Under the pieces are notes generated by a model. That model did not search any database. It was not told where the DNA came from and saw only the letters and a program-made list of their open reading frames with translations. From Echeneis naucrates (taxonomy: Eukaryota > Chordata > Actinopteri > Carangiformes > Echeneidae), in assembly GCF_900963305.1 (NCBI RefSeq), contig NC_042511.1, positions 258,001 through 322,000 of the forward strand: 64,000 nucleotides of DNA, in the 5' to 3' direction. The position numbers and the translations under genes were made by a program. Positions 13,134 to 25,147 of the stretch are shown here, in pieces. Numbering within the stretch: the stretch's first letter is position 1; every line of letters begins with the position of its first letter.

Positions 13134-16100
13134 TCAGCCCACAGCTTTGTGTTTCCCGCCACAACAGTGGCAGGCAACGCCGCAGCGGTAACATGCCCTG
13201 AGGGGGGCGTAGCAGCACATACAGGGTGCCAGCAGCGACAGGCCCACCAGCGCCGCCCAGCGCAGGCAAAATCGCTCGTCACTGGTGTCGCAGGAGCACG
13301 GGTCAGAGTAGTCGCCCTCCGGGTCCGACATGCAGTGGTACAGCAGGCTGTCAGCACACCACAGGAAACTGATCCGCCGGATGCAGGTCTGGATGGGGTC
13401 GGGCGCCTCCTGGCAGCGGCCCCGCCCATTCTCCTTGTCATTGAACATGTCCTGACAGTAAATGCAGCGCAAATGCTTGCTGTCCTGCTTCTGCTGTTTG
13501 CCTTTAGGCGGCAGAGCAAGCGGCTGCACGGTCAGCACAGCTCTGCCCAGCTCCAGGCAGCCCGGCTTACGGTGGCAGCTCAGTGGGTACGGGCAGCTGT
13601 AGTCGTGTTTAGGTGGCTCACTCTTGGTGAAATGTACGTAGGGGTTGTCGGGCTGCGTGAGTTTGTCTCGCATGGAATTGGCATACCGGTAGTCCTCGTA
13701 GCCGGTGAGCCAGTTGCGCTCACGGGGGTTAATGCGTACGATCTCCTGCTCCTCCCCCTGGAAGCCCACATGGCGAGGAAACACATGCACCGCCTGCAGA
13801 GACGGAGATGTCAGAGGGTCAGTCCTGAAAACAGTCACCACAGCGCCCGCTCTCTGCAGGGCCTTCTGGGTTTTAGTTTTCATGGTTACAGTCCATACAC
13901 AGTTCATATGGCTGCAAAGATGAAGTGACCAATCAGCAGCAGCTCAGCAGATTCACCATTTCACAAAGGATGCTAGCTGCTAGCTTATCGCCTGCAGGAG
14001 GCGTCATGTTGCATCATGACATAGATCAGTGAAGGAGGGAAAAGAAGGAATACAAACGAGCAGCTTAGCTTAGCATAAAGCCCCTGGAACACAAAGAAGG
14101 ATGGAAAACGCAGGAAGCAGAACGATGTGGGTGTGGTTTTAGTTGACAGGTGCACTGTGGGAGATAGAGGGTATGAATGGGAACAGATAGGGCTGTCACT
14201 CTCAACTGTTGACTCCGCCCAGATTCGACTCACCTGATCCAAGAAATAGTGATCGGACAGCTGGTGCTCTTCATAGAAATGTCCCAGGATGCAGTGGTGC
14301 CGACGGGATTCGCAGAAGTTGGGTGGAGCCAGCGTGTGCATTGCTGGCTCTCTCCTTTGCGACGAGTTGGACGAGCTGTCAGTGGCAGTCTGGAGGAAAA
14401 GGTGACGCCATGATTAACTCTGAGAGGCAGTGAAACGAAGACAGAGTTGAGACATTTGAAAGGAAATGTAGGTCAGTTTGTCTGTGTCGCTAATGTTAGC
14501 CTTACAGGATGTACTTTTACTGTGATACTCTGGCTACAGGAAGTACACACAGGATATAGTTTCTGGCCCAGTTTCTCACCGTGAAGACGTCGTCATCACC
14601 AAGCTCTGCTTCGTTCTGCAGCGTGGACGAGGACGTGGTTGAGCCTGGACAGAAACGGAGATAATACCACGGTCAGTGTCTCTTCCTGCTCGTCAGCTGT
14701 GGGGACAGCATTTATTTGACTGCCATGGGGTATCAAAGTCGGACTGGACAGCAGAACTTGATGGTGTCAGAGTGAAGGGGACACCTGGTGATGTCATTGG
14801 TCCGGTTCATGGTCTGTCTGAAATGCACCTTGGGAATTGTGGTCAATTTCTGTTGGTTTATGTTTCCACAGTGTCCGAACCGAACCCTAACCCGAACCCG
14901 TACCTTCAGTCAGGTCCTCCAGGGCCTTCCTCACCCCGCGTTCGAACACCCGGGCGTCAGTGGGACTCTGGAAGGTCAGACCACACTTTTTGTTGTCCAC
15001 CTTCCAGTGGTGGAAAGTAGGCGTGGCCTTCGTGTAGACCAGGTCTTTCTTTAAGAAACACTCTAGAATCACCTGGGAACAAGCAGAGCAGACGTGCTTA
15101 GTGACGCTGATAGAGGTGGGAGGAGAGAACGTTAGCGTCACCGACCTGCTTGTCTTTGATTCGCTCTCCGTGGATCAGGAAGGTGTTGCCTCCTAGCAGC
15201 TCGGTCGACAGCAGCCTGCACACGCCCACTCTGCTCAGGCAGCCGTCCTGCGCCAACCAGCCGCCACTCGAGTCGTCCCTGGTCATCACCACTGCTTTGA
15301 CGCGCACAATGTAGCTGTCGCTGTGGAGATAAACAAACATCAGTTACCATGGTGACCAGCAGCCACTCATGTCTCACAGACCCATGTGGTCTATCTTGAA
15401 ACCTGATGATGCCGATCAGGGCCTCACCTGATTGGTCCACAAATCCTACTCCGTCCACCTTCATCCAGAGTTTCCCTCAGAAACACACAGGGCTAACAGT
15501 GCTACTGCTAATGCTAACCCTCACCACTGTGAGTTGTCAGCATGCTGCTCTCTGATTGGATGTTTGCAGAGGACGTAACGTAGAGGCGTAACTTCCAATC
15601 AGCATGCCGAGCACCTCCTCATAGAGTGCACTCACCTGTGACCAAACACACATAGCTATACTCTTCCACAGCCTGTTTCCAGGGTTACAGCAGCATCCAT
15701 CGGCCGAGGAGAGGACAGAATCCTGCTTCCCTCATCACACACACAGCTTCCCCCCACTGTGTGAGTCAGTCTGCCTGTCAAGCAGATGGTACTGTGTGTG
15801 TGTGTGTGTGTGCGTGCCATGAGTCATCAGTGCATTAGCTGGAGGGCACAAACACACAAGAGAATTTGGTTCCTCCATTTGCAGACACCTTCATTTCTAA
15901 AATGACATAAACAAACAAACAAACAAACTCGACTACAAGGTCCTGATGGGCCTGACAGTTCTGATGGCCCTGAAGGTCCCGATGGTCAGAGGGTCAGTCC
16001 TGAAAACAGTCACCACAGCGCCCGCTCTCTGCAGGGCCTTCTGGGTTGTAGTTTTCATGGTTACAGTCCATACACAGTTCATATGGCTGCAAAGATGAAG

Positions 16101-18107
16101 TGACCAATCAGCAGCAGCTCAGCAGATTCACCATTTCACAAAGGATGCTAGCTGCTAGCTTATCGCCTGCAGGAGGCGTCATGTTGCATCATGACATAGA
16201 TCAGTGAAGGAGGGAAAAGAAGGAATACAAACGAGCAGCTTAGCTTAGCATAAAGCCCCTGGAACACAAAGAAGGATGGAAAACGCAGGAAGCAGAACGA
16301 TGTGGGTGTGGTTTTAGTTGACAGGTGCACTGTGGGAGATAGAGGGTATGAATGGTCCTGATAGTTCTGATGGTCCTGATGGTCCTGATGATCCTGATGG
16401 TGGACCCCCCACCCCAATAAAACCCTGCTCCTTGTGTCTCTCTACAGTCCAGTTTTCGCACTAAAGGAAAGGTGTTTAGCTCAACTGCAACTGAGGGACA
16501 ACAACAACAACAACACACACCAGAGTTTTATGGATTTCAATTGACTCTCACAGAAAGTCTGTGACACAAAACCTGACCACAAAAAGCTCCAGAAAGTAAA
16601 CTTCTGACACACACAAACGCAGCAGCTGGTGTTTGTCTCTCTTCCTCAGGCCCACTAGGCCATCCAAAGCGGCGTTGGCGGCAGTTTTGTCAGCAGTTAA
16701 GTCAAACGTGTTCAGTTGAAAAGCCAGCAAATAATTAAATCAGGCAGAGTCCAGAACTGAAGGAAGTTCAGGGTCTCTATGTGGCACCATCCAGGAAGAT
16801 GGACGCCAATCAGTGTGCAGTGTGGGCGGAGCCCGAGTATCAAACGCACCTCAGTGTCTGGGCTGTGACGATAAACCCAACCATCATCATCTTCACCATC
16901 ACATCACCATCATTACCATCATCATCACCATCATCATCACCATCATCATCACCATCATCATCTTCACCATCATCACCATAATCACCATCATCATCTTCAC
17001 CATCATCACCATCTTCACCATCACATCACCATAATCATCTTCATCATCTTCATCACCATAATCATCTTCATCATCTTCCTCATCTTCATCCTCACCATCA
17101 TCTTCATCATCACATCACCATCATTACCATCATCATCTTCACCATCACATCACCATCATCACATCACCATCATTACCATCATCACCATCATCATCTTCAC
17201 CATCATCACCATCTTCACCATCACATCACCATAATCATCTTCATCATCTTCATCACCATAATCATCTTCATCATCTTCCTCATCTTCATCCTCACCATCA
17301 TCTTCATCATCACATCACCATCATCATCTTCATCATCATCTTCATCATCACATCACCATAATCATCTTCATCATCTTCATCATCACATCACCATCATCAT
17401 CTTCATCATCATCTTCATCATCACATCACCATAATCATCTTCATCATCTTCATCACCATCATCATCTTCATCATCTTCATCATCACATCACCATCATCAG
17501 ATATTAATAATAATATGAATCATCATAATAACATCTCTGATGTTACTGATGAACCATCAGCTGTAATGCTCCCCTCTGATGGGACCAGGTCTTCTTCCTC
17601 CGGTGTCTGGTCCTGGTGCAGTTTGTTGAAGAGGTCATACTGTTTCCTCCTCAGGAGTCTGACAGTCAGAGAAAAGCTGCAGCTGCAGGTCTCCAATCCT
17701 GGACTGAGGATCTGATCTTCACTGGAAATATAATATCATATAGAACCTACACCTGATTCAGAAGACACCTTGAGACCTTCAGTCCATCTGGACCTTAGGC
17801 CTTCAGACCCTCAGACCGTGGGGGAGGGTCTGATGTGGTCCTGTTTGGTTTGTGCAGTTGACCACAGGTCTTTATGAGGATGATGTTTCTGGTTCCAAAC
17901 ACCAGAACCAGGTCCACCTGAAGCCTCCTCAGTCTGGGGGGCTGGAGACCACCCAGGTCTGCTGAGTCAGAACCTGCAGTGTTTCAGGGTCATGGTCTGC
18001 TTACTGTCTGAAGATGATGATGAAGGTGATGAAGATGAGGAGTCTCCTCATCATTACAGACATCAAAGCAATCTGTCTCACCTGTCTGGTCTCGTGTCCT
18101 CGGTCAT
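13134..18107 (-). CDS. SPRED2: Sprouty-related EVH1-domain protein 2
   Basis: SPRED proteins inhibit Ras-ERK signalling by bringing neurofibromin to the membrane. Six coding exons on the minus strand: 18082-18107 (ATG at 18107, giving MTEDTRPD), 15146-15320, 14904-15072, 14580-14644, 14234-14389 and 13134-13793. The spliced product is 416 aa (human about 418). The EVH1 domain covers roughly residues 9-124 ([38 protein letters not shown]). Exons 4-5 match the linker ([22 protein letters not shown]). The cysteine-rich Sprouty domain fills the last exon ([40 protein letters not shown]). The 26-base first exon is recognised by its donor and by completing the codon AG|C. Intron 1 (15321-18081) holds a duplicated block and a large trinucleotide array. 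Confidence 0.95.
13811..14180. repeat. Source-like copy of 370-bp duplication, SPRED2 intron 5
   Basis: This block fills most of SPRED2 intron 5 (13794-14233) and is repeated in the same orientation at 15986-16355. I found one base difference over 370 (GGGTTTTAG versus GGGTTGTAG). It includes AGCTTAGCATAAAG sequence like that of a common fish dispersed repeat. Confidence 0.95.
15986..16355. repeat. Second copy of 370-bp duplication, SPRED2 intron 1
   Basis: This is a direct-orientation copy of 13811-14180. It interrupts a short minisatellite of GGTCCTGAT / GTTCTGATG units that is present on both sides (about 15943-15985 and 16356-16402). There are no coding or splice sequences of the neighbouring exons in the copy. 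Confidence 0.95.
16878..17505. repeat. CAT-based trinucleotide array, SPRED2 intron 1
   Basis: About 630 bp of CATCAT, CATCAC and CATCTT triplets with occasional CATCACAT interruptions. A stretch of about 120 bp near 16990-17110 recurs almost unchanged near 17200-17320, showing a higher-order duplication inside the array. Confidence 0.95.
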
Positions 18108-19300
18108 TTTCCCGGTTCACCTGTGGTAATAATAAACTCCCGCCGCGGCTGCACGGTGCGGTATCTTCATTTTTCCGCAGCTGCGGCAGAAGCGGCAGAA
18201 GCGGCGGCTGTTCCGGTTCCTCCCGCCCTCGGCTCGGTCCTTCAGTCCCGGTGACGGGAGTCCATCTTCGGCTGACCGTGACCCCCCCACCCCCCCACTA
18301 CTTTACCTCCTCCCCCGCCGGATCGGGATGGAATGCAGTGACCGAAAAAGGTGCTCTGCTGTCGGTGATGATGGCTCCGGACGAGCCGCGTCTCCTTCCC
18401 GCTCCATGATGGATCCAGTGACGTCAGACCCGAAGGACTGCAGAGTCACGTGCTCTCGCCATCTAACAACAACAATAACAACAACAACAACAACAACAGG
18501 TGAGTCCGTCAGATGAGGAGGTCCTCAGACTGCTGCTTTCACCATCCAAACATTCATTTATGGCAGCAACTCACCGTTCTTCAAAATAAAAGCCCCTCGG
18601 ACACCTGCCGGTCAGACTATGTTACTGCAGCTTCAACGGCCGTCCGGATGTTCCTGCTGGAAACAACAACAAACAACAAATTACAAACACACGTCCACAC
18701 CAGTCCCAGAAAGGTGAGTGGGAGCAAACGGTGGAACCAAACTAAAATCCATGGACCGGACCTTCCCAGACCCGGCCCCTGATATTTGGACACAGCTCCA
18801 TCTGTATTGGGGCCTCAGGAAACCTGATGAGTTTATACAACATGATCATTTTTTTAAATGGTGCTCCATTTAGAGAGAAACAGACCAGGTGGGAGGGGAG
18901 GGGTTAGGGGCGGGGCTAATGTGTGACTGACAGACTGTAACACCCAATCGGGAGAGAGCAGAGCAGGTCAGCTCACCTTCTGCTCCAGGTTTAAAAACAA
19001 AGATGGCTGACCGGTCGGTTTAAATTTTGAGATGAGGAAGTTTCGTTTTTTCTGTTTTGATTCAGACAAGATTAAACAGGTGAGTTCTCAGCACGAGATG
19101 TCGCGAGAGTTCAACACGTCAATCCACAGGCGGGGGCGCGCCCCATTTTACATCTCGTGGAAGCAGCGGGGACGCGCAGAGCGGCTCCGCTCCGCCGGCC
19201 CAGAGAGCAGCGGGCGGCCTGCTGTCCTCCCCGGCCGGGACATCTCCTGGTCGGCTACGGACTGAGCTGGACGCCGGGAGGGGACCTGAGCAGCGGTCCG
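18108..19300. promoter_or_regulatory. Divergent SPRED2 / MEIS intergenic promoter region
   Basis: Only about 1.2 kb separates the SPRED2 start codon (18107, minus) from the MEIS start codon (19301, plus). Both ends are GC- and CpG-rich (about 18140-18440 and 19120-19300), as expected for two 5' UTR/promoters. Between them lie a CAA repeat (about 18468-18498) and a dispersed-repeat copy (18795-18965). Promoter activity is inferred from position and composition. Confidence 0.55.
18795..18965 (+). repeat. Dispersed repeat, family with GGGGTTAGGGGCGGGGC core
   Basis: This segment carries CCTGATGAGTTTAT, AAATGGTGCTCCATTTAGAG and GGGGTTAGGGGCGGGGC. The same pieces occur in the opposite orientation at about 25785-25945 and 27045-27330, and the left part again at about 42745-42825. 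Class unknown. Confidence 0.7.
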
Positions 19301-22131
19301 ATGGAGCAGCCGGTGGGTCTTTTTCATTGAACGATGAAACTGCTTGTTTGTGCTGAAAAGGCGCCGAATGACTTTAGTTTTATCCCTAAAAATGTCCTTT
19401 GATTAACTTCATTCAAGAAAGAAATCGATTTTCATCTGTTAAAGTTTTAGATTTTATTTTATTGCGCAAAATTAAATCTCATCTTCAAACATGAAAGTTT
19501 GAAGAAACAGAACGAATTTTGAATGTTGTTTGTTCAATATAAAAAGGAACTCTGATTGATTTAACGATTTAACTGCAGACGGAAAAATATTTAAGAATAT
19601 TTAACAAGATGTTATCAAAAACTCTAATCGATTCACTTTCATCTTCACATGAAATAAAGTTCGTGGCTGAAGTTAAACATTCAGGGAGTTTTATTCTGTT
19701 CAACTTTAAACTGCTTTTAATTTAAAACCTGAACTCGTCGACAGAAGTAAGAAATTACCTGAATAATGAAGTTATAGATTTTACGTGAAATCAGATTTGA
19801 GTTCCTTGTTGTTTTAATTATATTTTTTATTATTTACACTAATTCACAAATTAAGTGAAATGAAGTTTAACTTTCATGTTATTACCTGATTTTACACATA
19901 TTCTTTAAAACTACTACAATAATCATCATTATTGTGATGAAAAATGAATAAAGCCTTCAAATGAAATAAAGTAAAACTGAATTTAATTTAACTTCATCAT
20001 GGGTTTCACAGTAAATCTCAGCAGCCTCATGTTCATATAAAAACAAACTGCTGTTGTCTCTTTGTTTTCTGTAATTTGTGAGGTCACAGATTTAATAGAT
20101 TAATTAATCAATTTTTCCTTTATTTTTGTTCATATTTTTTAAAGTTCATTTCTGACAGATTTAGGCAGTTTTCAGCTGTGTGTGCGTGTTGTTTTGTGCG
20201 TCTGCTTCAGATCTGTGTGTTTCTTAATTTTGTGATATCACAGTTGGAAAGAATAATAGGATCGTTCTGCTGGATTTGGTCATGTGATGTTTTGTGTCAC
20301 TTTGCTTCGTGTTGTTATGACATCATTTGTTGTTGTGGATACTGTTATTGACCACACACGGAGGGGTCAGAGGTCACAGTTCTGCTCCATGTTTCAGTAT
20401 GAAGACCTGGCCCTCTATGGCCTGGAGGGGATGGTGGGGGTCTATGGAGACCATCACCACCCCCATCATGCTGCATCCCGCTCCCTTCAGGCCGTCCAGC
20501 TGACAGCGTTCCCTCCGCACCAGAACTCCCAGTCTGTCCAAGGCAGGAGCCCGGCGGCTCCACCTTGGGACAAGGACGCCATCTACGGGTACAAGTTCAC
20601 TGTCTGTCCCTTTGAGATCAGGCCTAGACCACAAGAGTTAGAGAGAGTCTGGTCCTGATCTAGTCCTCAGTCTAGTCCTCGTTTGGTCCTGATTCTGTAT
20701 AAATGTGTGTGTCTGTTTATTCCTGGACCCACAAAATCCTGGTTCACGTGGGGATCCTCAGAAAACTGAACTTCTTTAATCTCTGAAACTTTAATAGTCC
20801 CTCTCCCCCACCAGACATCCTTTATTTCCATTGCTCATGCTGATTTTTGAGAAATGTGAGCTGGCCACCTTCACAGCAAGAGACAGTGGTGTGGCAGGGG
20901 GAGAGATCTGCTCATCTGACTCCTTCAGTGAGGACATCGCTGTCTTCTCCAAACAGGTGCACTCAGTTAGGACAGGACACAGGTCCAGGTCCGTCCAGGT
21001 TCTCATCTGGTCTGGAGCCCATTTAGGTGTTGACTTTATCACAGTTCATGAAAATTTCACTGTAAAACTTCAGATCATCAGTATTTTATTGTTGTAACTG
21101 CAGTTTTCTAACTTCCTGTTAGTTTAATGTGTGTGTGTGTGTGTTTGTGTGTGTAGGTCCAATCAGAGAAGTTGTTGTTGTCCTCAAGTCCAGAGTTGGA
21201 TAATTTGGTGAGTTATTCGTTTTGTATTTTAATTTTTCTTTGGAGGAGAGCTTGTCCAATCAGAGACCAACATTCTGTCAGCAGGTCACTGTGACATCAT
21301 CGTTAGGTTGTCCAGCGTCACATCTAGTCACTTGGCTGACGATATTTATAACAGTAACCATGACAACCAAAGTCCAGTACATCGAGGGTGTGGGCGGGGA
21401 CAGTGTGGGTCGGGCATTCAGTCTTTGGACAGACTCCGCCCCCTCATTGCTCACACTGCTCTAAGCTCTTCCTCTTCCTGGTCTCTGACTGTCTGATGGT
21501 TTTGTGTTTTGCAGATGATTCAGTCTGTTCAGGTTCTGCGTTTCCACCTGCTCGAGCTGGAGAAGGTTTGTCTCAGTGACCTTTGACCTCTTTATTTGTC
21601 AGAATTACACTGATCCAACATCAGCTGTGATCAGAGCAGTAACGCCCAGCTGCTGCTGATCCAGGGCTTTAGTCAGGATGACATCATGTGGTCGACCATA
21701 TTTGATTTTTCACTGTGTTGTTGTTTCCAGGTTCATGAGCTCTGCGATAATTTCTGCCATCGATACGTCAGCTGTCTGAAAGGGAAGATGCCGATCGATC
21801 TTGTCATTGACGACAGGGACAGAGACAAATCAGACAGCGAGGACTTCCTGAGGTCTTTGGGGAATGGCGTGGACCAGGTGAGCAGACCATGTGATGTCAC
21901 ATCTGGTCCTTCAGACAGACATTAGGAGTGTTGATCTATGGCTCACTGACTGAACTGAAGAAGACTCAGCGCGGGAAACCTCCATGATTGTCTGCTGTGA
22001 CGCCCTCAGAGTTTGTGGAGCAGGGAACCGGACGACGCAGTGTTCGTACGGTCGTATGGGACACCAGGACCGTCCTGCAAGGGACACACGTCTCACAGCA
22101 GGGACAACAGCAGTGAGCAAGGTAGTTAGGA

Positions 22132-22164
<33 letters not shown>

Positions 22165-24774
22165 GAGCTGGAAGACAGAGCTTTAAGTCCCAAAACACAG
22201 ACACGCAACACATACATGTGAAACAATACGTGGACGTCCATTCCATCTGATTTTATAAGACTGAAATTAAAACTGGCTGAAAAGTGTGGTTGACTCAGAA
22301 GGACGTTGTTCTGTCTGAAATGTTATTCTGAGAAAGATTCAGCTTAGAGTGTTGGAGGATTGAGGGTGTGGCCTTGTTGCTGTCGGTCCAACAGATGAGT
22401 CACAACAGGAACTGAAGCTGCTTGTCATGTCTTATTCCAGTCTCTGACGCTCTGATCCGGTCTTCAGAGGACCTGGACCAATCCTCTGGCTTTGAGTTCA
22501 GACAAATCACATTCATTTAGAAACAAAAGTGCTGCATCTAACCCTGGACGTTGAGCCCATCACTGCTGCAGCCCGCTCTTTGTTAGCACCTCCTGTACAG
22601 GATTAGCCTAGCTTAGCGTAAACACAGTTTCCATGCACATTAAAACAAAACAGCTCACATTAATTCTTAATTCTAGTTTGTTTCATCACTTCAGCAGTGA
22701 GATCAGTGAGACCTTGGATCCGCGCCCCCCTCCCCCCCATCAGTTCCCTGAGGTGCCTGCTGCTTCAGTCTAATGAGGCTGAGAGCTTGTTTATGGAGTT
22801 ATTTTTATGACTATTAGCCTTTTCAGGCTCTGCTGCTCAGCACAGTCCTGGCCCAGCAATCAAACCAAACAGGCTCACTAATGTTAACGTTAGCTCACCA
22901 GACCGTACCAGAACCAGAACCATCCAGCAGGACTCATGAGTTCTCTGCAAGTCACAGGATTTTGTTAAATGGGCTCTCAACGTTAAACTTCTTCTTTCTT
23001 CTTCTTTCTTCTTCTACTCTATCCAGCTGACTCCAGAATTTCCATTCCAACAACAGCTCCCTGTATGAAGGTCATGTGACATGTTCAGGTGTGTGTGTGT
23101 TTAAATGAAAATCTGCTGTCCATGTGCTGTCAGGTGACTGTGTGGAGGAAGGCGTGGTGTCTCCCAGTACCAGGGACGAGGACGTGCCCGACAGGGACAG
23201 ACTGCGCAACAAGAAGAGAGGAATCTTCCCTAAAGTGGCCACCAACATCCTGAGAGCCTGGCTGTTCCAACACCTGACGGTCGGCCACACTCACCTGTTG
23301 TGTTGTCTCCTGTCTCTCCTAAAGTTCTACACAAATTCATGCAGCTCATGAAAACTGATGAAAGATGAAAAGATGAAATGTTTACACCTCACACACACAC
23401 ACAGTCACCAGGACGCCTCCATCCACCAAAGCTGCAGATGTGGACGATGGCGAGGCCACACCAGCAGCACATTTCAGCCGCCACCCAGAGTCCCTGCCCT
23501 TGATTCTGCCTTCTTCCTTTCAATTATGCTCCATTTCGTTTTTGACTAATTTAGCTCTAATTAGTAGGAGCCTCAAAATTCACAACAACAGGCCTGTAAT
23601 GTTGGCCAGTGTGCTGATCCGTTTTGTCCCTCTGCAGCACCCGTACCCGTCGGAGGAGCAGAAGAAGCAGCTGGCTCAGGACACCAGCCTGACAATCCTG
23701 CAGGTCAACAACTGGTGAGGTTGCAACAACAACACACACTCTGTGTAAACTCTGTGTCCCATCAACACCTCCGGGGGAACCTGAGTTTAAGATCAGAATG
23801 ACTGATTCCTGCAGGGCCACCCCATCACACCTCCCCAGGGAGGGGTTAATTGGACTGTGAGGATGGAGCTGGGTGTTAGAGACCTTGTCCCCGGTGTGTT
23901 TACACAACAATAACACAACAACAACACGGCATCAGCACGATTCTGTTACAGGAACTGTTTCCCTCCTCTGTCTTCAGGTGTTTGATTTGTTGAGTCTCTT
24001 TAAATAACTTTATCATGAGTCTGGTCTGGACCTGCTCTGTATGAAGAGCCTTGATCTGCCTCTGCTAGAATTTGGTGAATTTCATTCAATCTGAAGTCTG
24101 AAAACCTCAATACTTTATATTAAAGGTCCATATTCTCACTTCTCCATAAATATTTTTATTTGTTGTTTTAAGGACCAAAAGCCATCAGAGCGTAGTTTTA
24201 CAGCTCCACAGTCTGGAGCTCAGTCAGCCATTCTGTGCTGTTCTGTCACAGCAGTTGTAAACAGTCATCAGCTAACAAACGTGAGATAGAAGAAGAAGAA
24301 GAAGAACTATTTCCTGGAGACCTGTGTGTGTTACGTCCTTCTCTTCTCTCTCTCAGGTTCATCAATGCCAGGCGACGAATTGTGCAGCCAATGATTGACC
24401 AGACCAACAGAGCAGGTGAGTCCAGAGACCAGGACCTAGAGCCACATTCAGTCTTTTTTTTTTTTAAGCACTCAGATCCAGACTCAGCTGATTCTGTCTG
24501 ATCAGGTCAGATTCTGTTCTCTGGAATCAGAAAGCCAGAACTCACTACAAACACATTCTGAATGTTCCTCTCATGTGTTTGGGTCGTTTCTATCTTTATC
24601 TGATCAGGAGTTCTGCTCAGTAATGTTGAAAAATCTGCTCCAAGGCCTCTGATGCTCTAATGATCAGCTCATCAAAGACCACATCAAATCATTTTCAGCC
24701 TCCGTTGGTGTGTGTGTGTGTCTGCAGGTCCTGTAGGTGGTGTGGGGATGGAGGGATGGTGGTCCTGCATGTAG
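19301..24774 (+). CDS. meis1: MEIS-family TALE homeobox transcription factor, compact
   Basis: MEIS proteins are HOX/PBX cofactors in the nucleus. Eleven exons: 19301-19312 (MEQP), 20398-20588, 20815-20956, 21157-21207, 21515-21565, 21731-21877, 22010-22121, 23134-23279, 23638-23714, 24357-24415 and 24728-24774. All phases join, giving 344 aa. Exons 4-10 have the sizes I expect of MEIS1 (51, 51, 147, 112, 146, 77, 59). The PBX-binding MEIS domain includes [20 protein letters not shown] and [20 protein letters not shown]. The TALE homeodomain has the PYP insertion and NNWFINARRR. The 112-base exon is diverged but recognisable ([19 protein letters not shown]). The tail is short: [15 protein letters not shown] follows the homeodomain exon directly, with no GTPYNPDGQPMGG exon. 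Naming as meis1 rests mainly on neighbours (SPRED2, ETAA1); another paralogue name is possible. Confidence 0.9.
22934..23245 (+). repeat. Left arm of inverted duplication (MEIS intron 7/exon 8)
   Basis: The end of intron 7 and the first part of exon 8 are matched in reverse at about 25148-25444. Identity is high through the intronic part (for example CATGTCACATGACCTTCATACAGG and the CTT-rich tract) and weaker in the exon part. Confidence 0.85.
24495..24665 (-). repeat. Dispersed repeat with CCCAAACACATGAGAGGAAC core
   Basis: In reverse orientation this reads GGAGCAGATTTTTCA, GAGCAGAACTCCTGATCAG, then the core. Other copies are at about 37720-37870, 47960-48035, 53575-53830 and a fragment at 58537-58580. 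It lies in the last MEIS intron. Class not recognised (MITE or SINE-derived). Confidence 0.75.
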
Positions 24775-25147
24775 CAGCACCTGCAGCCAGAGGAGCTGGA
24801 CCTGAGTCTCTGTTAACAACATCCAGCAATGATGGGGAGTGAAGAACCAACAAAGACACAAAAAGATGAGAGTGAGCTAGAGAAGCAGAGGACTCTAAAG
24901 GCTCCTGGGGGCCAGGGCCCTGGCAGCTGGGGCTCCTGAGCAAATTAAAGGACAACAACACAAACAGACAAGCAGACGCTACACAAGGCGCCAGAACCTC
25001 AGCTGCTATTCACATCTCATTTAGAGGCTGATTAATCCTCCGAGATCCCCAATGCGCTAACAAAGCGGTCACGACTGAGACGCTCAGCACTTTATTTGAT
25101 TACTCCAATTACTCCAACAGCAGGGAGGGAAGACCGTGGGGGGGGCA

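Noticed and set aside
13125-13928. 267-codon plus-strand frame opposite the SPRED2 last exon
   Set aside because: Shadow of the cysteine-rich Sprouty exon; the minus strand gives the conserved protein.
13811-14180. Duplicated SPRED2 exon or retrocopy
   Set aside because: The duplicated block is intronic; it excludes the exon ends at 13793 and 14234 and has no spliced structure or poly-A.
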